Source of the DNA: Gelatoporia subvermispora B
Lineage: Eukaryota > Basidiomycota > Agaricomycetes > Polyporales > Gelatoporiaceae
DNA length: 64,000 nucleotides
NCBI GenBank assembly: GCA_000320605.2
Contig: KB445795.1
Coordinates: forward strand, 1,115,867-1,179,866
Direction of reading: 5' to 3'
The notes under the pieces are model-generated. The model was given only the letters and a program-made list of their open reading frames with translations, was not told the origin of the DNA and searched no databases. The translations under genes and the position numbers were made by a program. This document shows positions 23,597 to 34,303 of the stretch, piece by piece. Position 1 is the stretch's first letter, and each line of letters starts with the position of its first letter.

Positions 23597-26500
23597 ATGG
23601 CTCAAGTCGTTCTACATCGCTCCGTGGAGCACAAGCCAGGCACGCGAGGCGTGCGCGTCCGGGTGCGAAGCAATATGTTCAGGCTCGTCCGTGACTATGA
23701 GATGGACTTCTATCAATATGACGGTATGAGTATGATGACAACTGTCGCGACATTCTACTCATAGTTTTATTCTTTCATCAGTGGGTGAGCAGAGCGCAGC
23801 ACGCAGCAAATGCGTATCGTCTCAATGATATCTCTTAGTCTTTGTGAAGCCGGGAAAGCAGGAGCCCCCCGCTATTGGACGTACACGGGCTCAGGCGTTG
23901 CTCTACAGACTGCAGCTAGACCGAGCTGAGATATTCGTTTCGAAAGGCGCGTACGATGGGGGAAGAATCATCTACTTTACCCAAAACATTCCGTCCGGGA
24001 CGGTGTGTAATGTTAGCTCGACGTACCATGCACCCACTCAAGATATCCGTAGTATGATCTCAGAGGCGAGGATCAAAAGGTCCCGCAAGCTGGTGCAGCG
24101 AAGCTTCAGGTCAGACTCACCCAAGCTGCTAAGTTCAACTCGCGGCAAGTCTATTGGCAAGTTTCCCTGATACCGTATGTTAACCGTTGATCAGGGATGT
24201 CATCGCCTGGGCGGAGGCTGGGCGACAGGATGTCATCAACATGTTACAAATATATCTACGGCAATTGCCCAATATGTTCGCATTTAAGTACCTCAAAATT
24301 CTCAGGGGTTGCTGACACCTCGTACAGCAAATATACTACTCCTGCGCACCAAAGGAATTACCGAATGTTCTATTTAGATAAAACAAGTATACCTCTGGGA
24401 AACGGACTGGAGGTGTGGAAGGGCGTCTTTCAGTAAGTGGAACACATGCTCGTTGATTCCGTCATATTGACATAAACACGCAGGAGTGTCCGTCCTACTC
24501 TGCAGGGCCTTGCTATTAACGTCGACACCACGCATGGCGTCATGTAAGGGCTCAACATACTACTTGCATCCCGTACTCACTGCACACAGGATTCAAGGCG
24601 GCAGTCTTTCTGACGTCCTCATGGCTAGATTCTCGCTTTCAAATGCCCGTCAGTTAGATCTCCGAGAGAATGATCCACTTTGGAAGCAAATTCGCCAATT
24701 CCTACGTGGGGTCATTGTCACTTGGGGCGGAGCAACCGGGTGTAAGCGACAGATGACGGTAGCCGGCCTGGTCTCCCAAGCAGGCGAATTCATATTCGAG
24801 AGGATGGCTGACACTGTACCGGAGCCTATCACCATCAAGGTGAGTCCAAACTGTGATTTGCAGAGATGTGTTCGCTGACGAGCATTCTGCACAGGATTAC
24901 TACCGTCTGACGCAATCTAAGATCTTGAGATATCCTCATTGGCCTGGTGTGAAAAACAAGGCCGGCACTATTGTTCCAATTGAGCTTTGCACCATTGTAT
25001 CGGGTCAGTTATACAGAGGCAAGCTGCCGGAAGGTGGGCAAGCCAGCCAGGCGATGCTCAATAGCGCGAAGGGCAAGCCTAATCACCGATTCAGCGAGAT
25101 CGGGGGGCCAGTGCTGTCAGAAGTGAGTGCTATGAGATGTTGCAACTATTCGCTATCCAACCGAGGGCCCTGCCGATCAGATCCTCAATTACAATGAGAA
25201 CGATCTAGTACACTCAGGGATGCGCATTCATCCTGATGCGACGCCTGTCGAAGCTCGTCGTCTTCAAGCGCCCCGCATCTTGTTCCAGTCCGAAGCGGTA
25301 CGGTAGATTTTTCGAAAGACCTAAGACAAAATGGGACGCTCACGTGACATGCAGAGAGTGCAATCAGGCCGCTGGAATGTAGCAAGACCTCAACTGCAGG
25401 CTTTCCGGCCCGCAACTGCACCTTTATGGGCGGTTGTGATATTCGTTGGCGACAGATATGAGTCCGTGATCACTCGTTTCGTGCAGAACCTTGTCCGATG
25501 CCTGATGGGATTGGGTATGTCTCCCCAGAACGCTATCCGGGGCATGGCTGATGTACAAGTGCAGGTGTGCGTATCAATACTACATGGCACACCGAACGTG
25601 GCACAGGACAAAATACCGGACAGGTTGAGTCGCGAGATCATGTGGTGACGTTGTACCCAGCTCTAACGCAGTCGTAGACGATGGAGCGTCTCAAGAAGAT
25701 GCATGGAAAGCCTAGCTTCGTGTTAGCTATACTCCCTGAGAGTGCCGCCGAGATCAAAACCGTGGTCAAGCAGTGGGGAGATATGATGGCTGGTGTCTCA
25801 ACTCAGTGCTGTGTCAGTGTATGGATTCACGGGCTGTTGCATATTCTGACATAGATCTGTAGCGGATAGACAAGGTTGCACAGAAGGCAGGGGACAATCA
25901 ATACTGTAACAACGTGGCCCTGAAGTACGGTCTATAACCCTGCCTGGATATATAAGGGCCCTCTAATGGATACACAGGATCAACGCGAAACTGGGCGGAA
26001 TCAATTCAACTGTCCTCACTCCGCTGATCACGGAGTGGTTGCATAAACAGCCGACCATGATAGTTGGTCCGTCTTAAACTCCACCAGTCCCGACGGCTTT
26101 CTGATGTCAGCTTCAGGGGCAGATATCGGCCATCCTCCTCCAGGTGTACGAGACCGTCCATCTGTATCAGCTGTCGTTGGCTCCATGGATAAGCACTTGA
26201 CGACATATTCTTATACTGCCAAGGCGCTATCGCCCCGCCTGGAGTTTATTGACCAGCTTAACCACATGCTCGAGGCAAGTCTATTCTTTCAAATCTCGGG
26301 GACACGTAGTGACAGCCGCGTACATAGCAATTACTCCGTGATTTCCGCGAGAAGAATAAATGCTGGCCCCAGCGCATCATTTTTTTCCGTGATGGCATGT
26401 CTGCAGGAGAGTTCGAGCAAACCGCTAGGAATGAGTTGAAGCTGATCCAACGTAGGTCTTTCATCCGTTTCTAGTCGGCCCAGGCTGAACATGCACTCAG

Positions 26501-27397
26501 GTGCATTCGAGCAAATCAAGGAGATCGAAGAGAGTAAAAGCTACCCAAAGGTCACTTACATAGTTGTCACGAAGAGGTCTTCATACGTTCTATCCTATTG
26601 TTTAATGCTCAGAGCTGAACGGCGTGTCAATTTGACATAGGCATCATGTTCGGTTCATCCCGGAGTCGGGCGATACGTAAGTGCTTTTCTCAACAGGATA
26701 CTAGTGTAACGAGATGCTGATCATGTATCACACAGGAGCAACGTTGCAAGGAGTGGCAATTGTCTCCCAGGACTAGTTGTCGACAAGCAAGTCACGAGTC
26801 CGGTCTACGTCGATTATTTTTTGCAGTCACAGGACGCCCTTCAAGGCAGTGCGTGATCCTCATCGTTGTAAATGGCTATTCCTGACGAGACCGCCGGTGC
26901 CGCGGCGTCCCAGCGGCAAGGCCCAGTCATTACACAGTCTTGTGTGATGAGAACAGGATGAGTGCAGATGAGTACGTCCGCCAAACTGAAGCTTTACATA
27001 GATTTACAGCCCCTCCGAAGCTTGCAGGAACTGTCTTATGCTCTCTGTCATGTCTATGCAAGTGCGACGTCGTCTGTGTCTATCCCGACTCCAGTGTATT
27101 GTAAGCATCATTGCTACCTTCATTTTTCGCATGTGCCTGATGACTCTGTAGATGCTGATGTTTGTGCCTCATTGAAACTGCACCCTCCAATTCCACTGAC
27201 ATCTGGCACGTTTGCAGAAAGTCTGTACGCACGTGGGAGCGTATCACTTCAACCCGCATAAGTTGCGCGACGCGTTGTCCCAAGATGACTCAACGACTGC
27301 CAGTGGAGATGATAACGATAGGGTCAATGTGCAATTGTGGAATGAAGCCCTAGGCGAACGCAGAACTGCGTTGAGGACGAAGCTGTTCTTCCTCTGA
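23597..27397 (+). CDS. Argonaute protein (RNA silencing)
   Basis: Eukaryotic Argonaute binding small RNAs for target silencing. The proposed start at 23597 gives MAQVVLHRSVEHKPGTRGVR and then RVRSNMFRLVRDYEMDFYQYD, the usual N-domain entry. The L1 region contains FYLDKTSIPLGNGLEVWKG and FQSVRPTLQGLAINVDTTHG. PAZ is poorly conserved (PEPITIKDYYRLTQSKILRY). L2/MID has FSEIGGPVLSE and WAVVIFVGDRYESVI. PIWI has ADIGHPPPGVRDRPSVSAVV, then PRLEFIDQL, FRDGMSAGEFEQ, TKRHHVRFIPESGD, ENRMSADE, and finally ALCHVYASATSSVSIPTPVY joined to ADVCAS. The tetrad Asp (ADIGHP), Glu (PRLEFI), Asp (FRDG) and Asp (YADVC) is therefore complete, so slicer activity is possible. At least 18 introns. The start is inferred; an upstream exon cannot be excluded. 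Confidence 0.88.
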
Positions 27398-27769
27398 CGT
27401 GCTGCTTAGCTCCGAGAGCCCGATCAAACATTGATCCAGCAAGGCTATCTAGTGCTTGGATATTGAACCATGTAGCTGTATCTGAACTACATCCTGTACA
27501 ACACGTTCTATCATCACTATCACGTCCTTAGCACTGCCAGCAGCCATGTAAGATCCGCGTGCTGAAAACAGTCAAAACCCAGTTGGCAATGAGGATTCTG
27601 ACACACGACGCACGTGACCGTGCATCGACAGGCGTCTTGGCCGGAGTCGCTCGACCTCGTCGCGACCCTTTAGAGTTACAGCCTCTCTGCTTACACAGCT
27701 CGCCTTCAGGCGCATACATGTGGGCCTAATGAGAAATTGCTGAATACGTTTTTTGCAGCAAGATATAGC
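27398..27769. other. intergenic, Argonaute 3' / NPR2 promoter
   Basis: About 370 bp between two same-strand genes. I see no recognisable element. Confidence 0.4.
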
Positions 27770-29890
27770 ATGGCGTCGTCGGGTGCATCTTTTCTTCCTC
27801 GAATACAGTCTGTTTTCTACGCCGTCTTCGACGAACACCAGGGCCCCAAGATTGTATACCAAGTACCTGAGGGTCTCATTGCCGTGCCTCCTTCAGCCAC
27901 TGCCTCCAATAATCCCACAAACCCTTCCTCCCCAGCTTCAATATCATCGCAATCTTTGATCGACATCGAGCCTTCTACCGTCCGTCCCGCCAGTACTATC
28001 TTGACACCACCTAGGCCTCAAAGACCCGAGTCACGTCTGTTCTCGCCGCGAAAACGAGCAACGTCATCAAGTCGTACACTGTTTAACTTCGATGACATCT
28101 CAAGCTATGTAATCCCACGCAGCGCCCTCTGCGGCAGACTCGTCATCTGCGCCACGAGGAAGCATCGCATTATCGGGTTCCCAGTCGAACTGCGGGGAAA
28201 CTATGAGCGCAATTACTTCCGATACAATCTTTGTTTTGTGTTTGAACGTACAGCTGATCTGAGCTGCTATGAATCTGTCGTCCGTAAAGTCAGCCGGGTT
28301 CTCACCTCCTGTGAGGTGCGTTGGTTACGTCTTCGCTCATTCGGACTGTTAGTGTCTGATGGAGCACTAGGAGGAATCATCATTCCTGTCTTCGCCGAAG
28401 AGCTCACCAGCGATACACGCCATTCTCGAGCAGCTGTTTGAGGACCTGAATTCTTTCTCAGAAACATCAATTCCTATAGACAAGTTCAACTCGATTGAGT
28501 TGAAGATCTTCCCGTTCTACCCTAATCCGCCGGCAGTAAAAGAGTGGCAGGTCCCTCTGGCCCTTATCAGCCTGTCAAAGAGGATTGAACCCAATTGGGA
28601 TTTGACCATGGTGAAGGTACCAGGACGAAATCTCGTATTCGTCCGCGCATCTCAAGTATACATTAGGTGTGCCAATATATCGATGGAACCAGACATGTAG
28701 CACGCATTGCGCAGCTTGCCGAGTGTGATCTGGAGCTAACCAAGCTGGCAATGTCGCATCTATTGTACGCCGTTTCCCTATGTACGTATCTTACTGTGCA
28801 TTGATGACATCCGCGTAGGTATTATCAAGTAGTGATGATGATTGACATATTCCAATATTCAAATATGTATACCCTACGCAAGAGTATCCAATGGTTGGCA
28901 AACGAATCCGATGTACGAGAGGAATGCGGGCCTTATGTAGCTAAAGAAGGTCTGTCTCAGCTCAATGTTCATTTGAGAACCAAGATACTCAGAATTGCAT
29001 GCAGGTCGGGTCATCACGGATTGGCCGCGGCTGCTCCACCTTTATTCTCGCCTTAAGCCAGGCAAGACTGTACGAGATTGGATGATTGAGCATGATGTTG
29101 ACAGTTCAGGCATCGACGTTCGGCGCTTGACTAGCTTTGGCGTTATCAAGGTGAGCCCCTTCATTTGATTTAGACAGCCCATGGAACGCTGGCATTGTTC
29201 CAGGGCTTCTTGCACCGGGTGCATCGTTGGCCCATCCTGCTTCCAAGCTCAGAAACTCCCTCGCCCGAGAAGCCATCAGGTCATTCGTCGTTCGGACGGA
29301 GACGAGGTCAAACCTTCACTGCTTCAACACACGCTCGACCATCTTCTCGACCGGAACCTGACCCAATGAGGGCAAGAGGTCGTCCTCAGGAACCTCTCCC
29401 GACAATGGCGGAGGCCGGCGGAGAGCTCGTCGCAGTACAGTCCAGCCGTTCGCCGATCTCTTCCTTGGAACAGCTGAGCAATCGGGGCACGCGCAGATCC
29501 ACCGAGCAGAGCACGCCGTCTCGGAGAAACTCCCGGACATACGGAGTCTCATCGTCTTTGCCCAGTGCGGGTATCAGGGTCCCACCGGAGACGTTGCCTC
29601 ACGCCTCATCCGCCGACAGCGAGCCGCCAACCGCGGCAGTGACTACTACCGCGTTTGGACGACCACGCATATCACGCAGTCCGTCGGCCCCGACGGGCTC
29701 TCAGGGGAATGCTCAAGGCCCCGCATCGGTCCCTCCAGAATTTTCGTTGTTGCTGGATGGTGAACATCACACGGATGAGCTTTGCACACGCTTTGGGGTC
29801 GGGTGGCCCATATTGAAGCAGTGGCTCTCTGTTGTAGGCGGAGGGAAAGGGGAAGACAACTTCGGTCAGGTATCAATCATCTATAGATGA
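27770..29890 (+). CDS. NPR2: nitrogen permease regulator 2 (SEACIT/GATOR1 subunit)
   Basis: Npr2, which with Npr3 and Iml1 restrains TORC1 when amino acids are scarce. The ATG is at 27770-27772. The longin-type N-terminus is clear: PRIQSVFYAVFDEHQGPKIV then YQVPEGLI. It is followed by a serine/proline-rich insert (about residues 45-105), then FDDISSYVIPRSALCGRL and GFPVELRGNYERNYFRYNL. After introns come SIELKIFPFYPNPP (first residues inferred) and the DWPRLLHLYSRLKPGKTV region. A long serine/threonine/proline-rich insert (29230-29730) precedes the conserved end HTDELCTRFGVGWPILKQWL ... GQVSIIYR. The size is larger than in yeast mainly because of this insert. The stop is at 29888-29890. Confidence 0.9.
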
Positions 29891-30291
29891 CTATGGCATG
29901 TTAGGTCATCGTGCAAATGTGAATTACAGGAGGTATCAATGGCTAGACGTATAACGAGCGGGAGTTGCCAATTGTGCTCTGCAGCAAAAGCAGCGCACAG
30001 GAACTTGATCAACCTGGATCCGTAACCCGTCCGTGGATAGCTAATCAAGCGCTATGTAAAGGTATGGCCAAGTACCTAGAGGCCTACGATGTCGTCTGTC
30101 GTCTGGGACAGCGGTCGCTTTGCAGCAGCGCCGTAAACGGACCGATACCGAGACAAGTGATCTTAGGACGCCACCTCCCGGCAAAGGCATGAACTTGCTG
30201 ATTGCGCATCGTGAACAAAAAGTCACTATGATGGAATTGTATGTTAACATCCATAAGGGGGGCAGATGCCAGTATCCACACCTAACATCTA
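29891..30291. other. convergent intergenic region NPR2/RCL1
   Basis: About 400 bp between two convergent stop codons, so 3' ends only. I see nothing recognisable. Confidence 0.4.
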
Positions 30292-31708
30292 TTACGCGAG
30301 ACTTCTGTTGGCGTTCACGTAGCCAACACCATACGCTGAGAACAGTAGGTCTGACGAAGATTCATCTGCTGGGTCGGCAGGAAAAATCTTGAAGGAAGTT
30401 CCGAAAAAGTCCTTGACATCCCGCAAGAACTGAATACTGCACAACGTGTTATCATCGCTGGCTCCGGGTAAGTAGGATGCGGACTTACGTTCGCGCGGTT
30501 GGTTCTCCCATCCTGCATCGACCAACATCTTCGCTGCCCAGCACCATCATGAGGAGCACCAAACTCTGATGTTTCCGGTCTACGCAACCGCCCCTTCGTA
30601 TCTCCTCCAGCAGTGCTCTGGATGCAAGCAGCGCGATGTCTTCGGGTGGGACGCCAGGCTGCGAGGTCGCTTCTGCGCAGTGCATGGCGCCTGTCGAGGA
30701 CTCTGCCAAGAGGCTGAGCGCATATCCTGGCGACTTGCCACTGTCTTCTCCTTTGTAGACGTCTGAGTACAGGTAGATATCGGGAATATAGCGGTTCAGC
30801 ACTGAACGTGCCGCTTCGATCATGCGATTAGAAAATTGTGGGCTGACTCGCACAGCATGCCTGAAAATCCTCAGTAACTCTCATTCTGACAGAAAGGAAG
30901 AAACGCACGAAATCCCGCGTATACGCTTGATTCGTCCAGGTTCGACGAAGTTCAATGTCTTGACTTGCTTCACAACCGGGCACAGGAACTGAACTTCGCC
31001 CCCTCCTAATGGTGGGCTACCACGCTTCTTAATCTAATGATTTGTGAGTTGAGGAAGCGGGACTATAGGTAACAGCTGACGCACTCGCAACTCCAGACCT
31101 TCGGATATTCCAAACATTTGCAGATATGGCAGGGTCACAGTGCGAAAGAGGTCGGCCTAACCGAAAAGAGAACGAATTTAGATCGACCCAAATGATGTGA
31201 ACTGAATGCATACCGACAAATCGCGGTCGTCTGTGGTAATTCCCCGTAACGTCAAGTGTAAGGGTTTTTTTGCGAATGGTGCAAGCATGATGACTGGCTC
31301 AAGGAAGTATCCTATTGAACGTGATAGCGGACATTCGTGGGTGACGCTCCCTCCGGCAATGATTCCCGGCTTTAGCAAAATAGCAGTACCTGAAGACAGA
31401 TGCACACTTCATTTGGAGGAAAACATTGTGTTGACACGCACCCGTCACAGAAATCTCTATAACAGTTCCATTCGTCACTCTCTCCAGCAGTCTGAGTAGG
31501 CTGACCTCGTAGTCTGAAGCACACCAGGTCATTAGCAGACGACGCAAGGCCCTACGAGTAGTAATTACCGACCTCTCAGACCCGGGTTCTTGTCATCCGA
31601 CCGAATTTTATCAATGCGAACAGCTTTGCCGCTCAGAATAGAGAGAACCAAGCGATTCCGGAGGTAATGGTGTCCGCTGAAATGAAGTACGTTGCCTGCC
31701 TGTGCCAT
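30292..31708 (-). CDS. RCL1: rRNA-processing endonuclease-like Rcl1 (cyclase-like)
   Basis: Nucleolar protein of the RNA 3'-phosphate cyclase-like group that works with Bms1 in 18S rRNA maturation. The chosen ATG is at 31706-31708 (MAQAGNVLHFSGHHYLRNRL); the open frame extends 13 codons further. Family motifs in order: LVLSILSGKAVRIDKIRSDD, EVSLLRLLERVTNG, LKPGIIAGG, SIGYFLEPVIMLAPFAKKPL, GSPPLGGGEVQF, RIKRIRGISHAVRVSPQF and SDVYKGEDSGKSPGYALSLL. The stop TAA is at 30292-30294, giving the end YGVGYVNANRSLA. About five introns. It belongs with the Rcl1 branch rather than true RtcA cyclases by this motif set. Divergent from UBA3 with 217 bp between the ATGs. Confidence 0.92.
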
Positions 31709-31925
31709 GGCGAGAGTAGAGTGGTCTTGAGGCAGCTTCAGCCACATGCAAACTTGCCTGAACGGTGAAATCTACCACGCACGTGAGCTACGATCATGGA
31801 CGCTTGCGATTGCACGGGCGCTTCTGCTCACAACGCTGACTGGCGACGCGTGTGAGGTCGTCCGGACCCTTGCCTGATCATCTCTCGTTCGCACCTTGCA
31901 CTCTGGTTCTGCTCTTCTTATAATC

Positions 31926-33580
31926 ATGGCTGCTGCAACAGTTTTGAACGGAAATGCACCCTCTGCTGACTGGCCTGGTCGCTACCACCATGTGGATCAG
32001 ATACTGGACAAACCTGGGCCGCGTACAGATCCATCATTCCTGGCTGGTCCTGGTGTTGGTGCAATTGTATCACGCGTCAAACTACGTCGACTGAAAATGA
32101 GTTGTCTAGGTGAAGGAATTCTTGCGAGACCAATGCAAGATTCTTGTAATCGGTGCTGGCGGTCTGGGCTGTGAAATCCTCGCGAACCTTGCACTCTCAG
32201 GATTCAAAGACATTCACGTCATAGATATGGACACCATAGACATCAGTAATTTGAACAGGCAATTTCTCTTCAGGTACTATTTCCGACTTTTGACGCGCTC
32301 TGATGCACTGATACCTCGTGACAGGCCGAAGGATGTCGGGAAACCGAAGGCGATCGTTGCTGCTGAGTTCATCATGAGCAGAGTTCCAGGTGTCACTGTA
32401 ACACCGTAAGTAGCTCGGATCAGACCTCTATATGTGCTCATGCTTGCCTTAGCTACTACGGGAAAATCCAAGACAAGGATGACGATTACTACATGCAGTT
32501 CAACTTGGTCATCTGCGGCCTCGATTCCGTAGAAGCTCGGAGATGGATTAATGCTACGCTTGTAAACCTAGTTGACCCAGAAAACCCGGAGAGTTTGAAG
32601 CCTCTGATAGATGGAGGCACTGAAGGCAAGTAGGCCTCTGTACTACTCTTCATTTGGGCTAATTTGATATCAGGTTTCAAGGGTCAAGCCCGCGTCATTC
32701 TCCCTACAATTACCTCATGTTATGAGTGTTCCCTTGACATGCTCAACAAGCCTACCGCATTCCCAATCTGTACCATCGCAAATACCCCTCGTCTGCCAGA
32801 ACATTGTATAGAGTGGGCCTCAGTACTCGAATGGCCACGGGTACAAGGCGGTAAGTTACAATGACTCACGAGAACTGGATGGCAGCTGACGCTTATCACA
32901 GACAAGAAGTTGGACACGGATAATCCAGAACATATACAATGGCTTTACCAAGTAGCGTCTGCCCGTGCGAAGGAGTTCAAGATCGAGGGCGTTACCTGGT
33001 CCTTGACACAGGGTGTCGTGAAGAACATCATTCCGGCGATTGCGTCAACGAATGCGATTATCGCTGGTAAGCGATATGATCACCTCTGAGAACTGTCATT
33101 GAGTGTTCTGTATAGCTTCTTGTTGCAACGAGGCGTTCAAGATCGCGACCAGCTCCTCTGCATACCTGAACAATTACTTCATGTTGATCGGCACCGATGG
33201 CGTATACTCCTTTACCTTTGAGCACCAGAAGCGCGATGATTGCCCCGTTTGTGGTGGAGAATCTCTCGATATAACAATCAGTCGCGAATGGACAGTTGAC
33301 CGACTGATTGAGATGCTCGTCGAGAGGCAAGACATGTGCGTAAGAATTAAACCTATGCTGATTTATAATGGCTGAGTCCCAGCGTTGCAGTCAAGTCAAG
33401 AAACCATCACTTTCATCTGGGGGGAAGCAGATTTATTTCCAGGCACCCCCGCAACTCGAAGAGGCGACCCGGCCCAACTTGGAAAAGAAGGTCCTAGAGT
33501 TGGTAGAAGATGGGGGCGACATTACAGTGACTGCGACAACACTGCCTTTCAACCTGACGCTACGTGTCAAGTATACATGA
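31926..33580 (+). CDS. UBA3: NEDD8-activating enzyme E1 catalytic subunit
   Basis: Uba3, which with Ula1/APPBP1 activates Rub1/NEDD8 for cullin modification. The ATG is at 31926. Features in order: nucleotide fold [75 protein letters not shown] (zinc-ligand CxxC), the catalytic cysteine in [36 protein letters not shown], and DDCPVCGGE (second zinc CxxC). The C-terminal ubiquitin-like E2-binding domain begins at [17 protein letters not shown] end it at 33580 (LTLRVKYT). A splice near 33568-33629 would give a different short tail. Confidence 0.93.
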
Positions 33581-34230
33581 TCGCATCCTGCATATCTCTG
33601 CTTTCCTTTCGCTGTCGTTATAGTTCGCATCCGGATATGTACATGTAGAATACAAGTTACAGTCGTTGGACGACCAACATAGTCCATGATACGTCATTGA
33701 GGTAGGTCTCTGGCGATCGCCGGATTTATGTCAGATTTGTACGGGCAACTGCGCTACTCCGTCAGTGGCGGTTATGCTGGGTCTTGTTGGGCAGGAGCCG
33801 TAGGACTGCCAGAGTATCCGCAAATAGCACGAGATCTGCGAGCGCCTTCGTGGTCAAATTGCGAGCCGATATCGCATACGAACACGAGGGTCACGCATTC
33901 GAGCCCAGAGCTTATCTGGGACGCAGTCATCCGCCGTCTCATCTTCCACTGGTCAATACCTGTCGAAACTTCCTGTATCTTGTCATTTCGTCACGGCACA
34001 GGGTGTCTTGATCGGCAAAGTCAAACAGTAGAACTTCAGAGCTTCACGCTCAAAGCTTCGCTCGACGACTGTTTGCTCCGAATACGCGATCGCGGCGGAC
34101 CGCATGAATCTGTCAGTGTTCATGCGGTCAAATACGGTACAGATACTACTGCCTCCTGGCTGGTGGGAGCCTGAGCCGTAACCTATATTCCCACCATGAT
34201 GCTTCCTCGGGCTCTCAATGTGCAGGACCA
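33581..34230. other. intergenic region with unassigned open frames
   Basis: About 650 bp between UBA3 and the first PNGase A gene. A plus-strand frame of 148 codons (33728-34174) exists. It is open in competing frames, has no recognised motif, and starts and ends without splice logic, so I do not call it a gene. Confidence 0.35.
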
Positions 34231-34239
34231 TATATAAAG
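34231..34239 (+). promoter_or_regulatory. TATA box of PNGase A copy 1
   Basis: TATATAAAG within CCATATATAAAGCA, 73 bp before the ATG at 34304. The same motif stands at almost the same distance before the tandem copy. Confidence 0.7.
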
Positions 34240-34303
34240 CATGTAGTGGCGAGCTCACCTGAGTTCCTTGTGTGACCTGTTCCCACCAGAGTGCTGGCCC
34301 GTC

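Noticed and set aside
33728..34174. 148-codon plus-strand frame between UBA3 and PNGase A copy 1
   Set aside because: No conserved motif, competing frames on both strands, no splice logic; could be reconsidered with RNA data.
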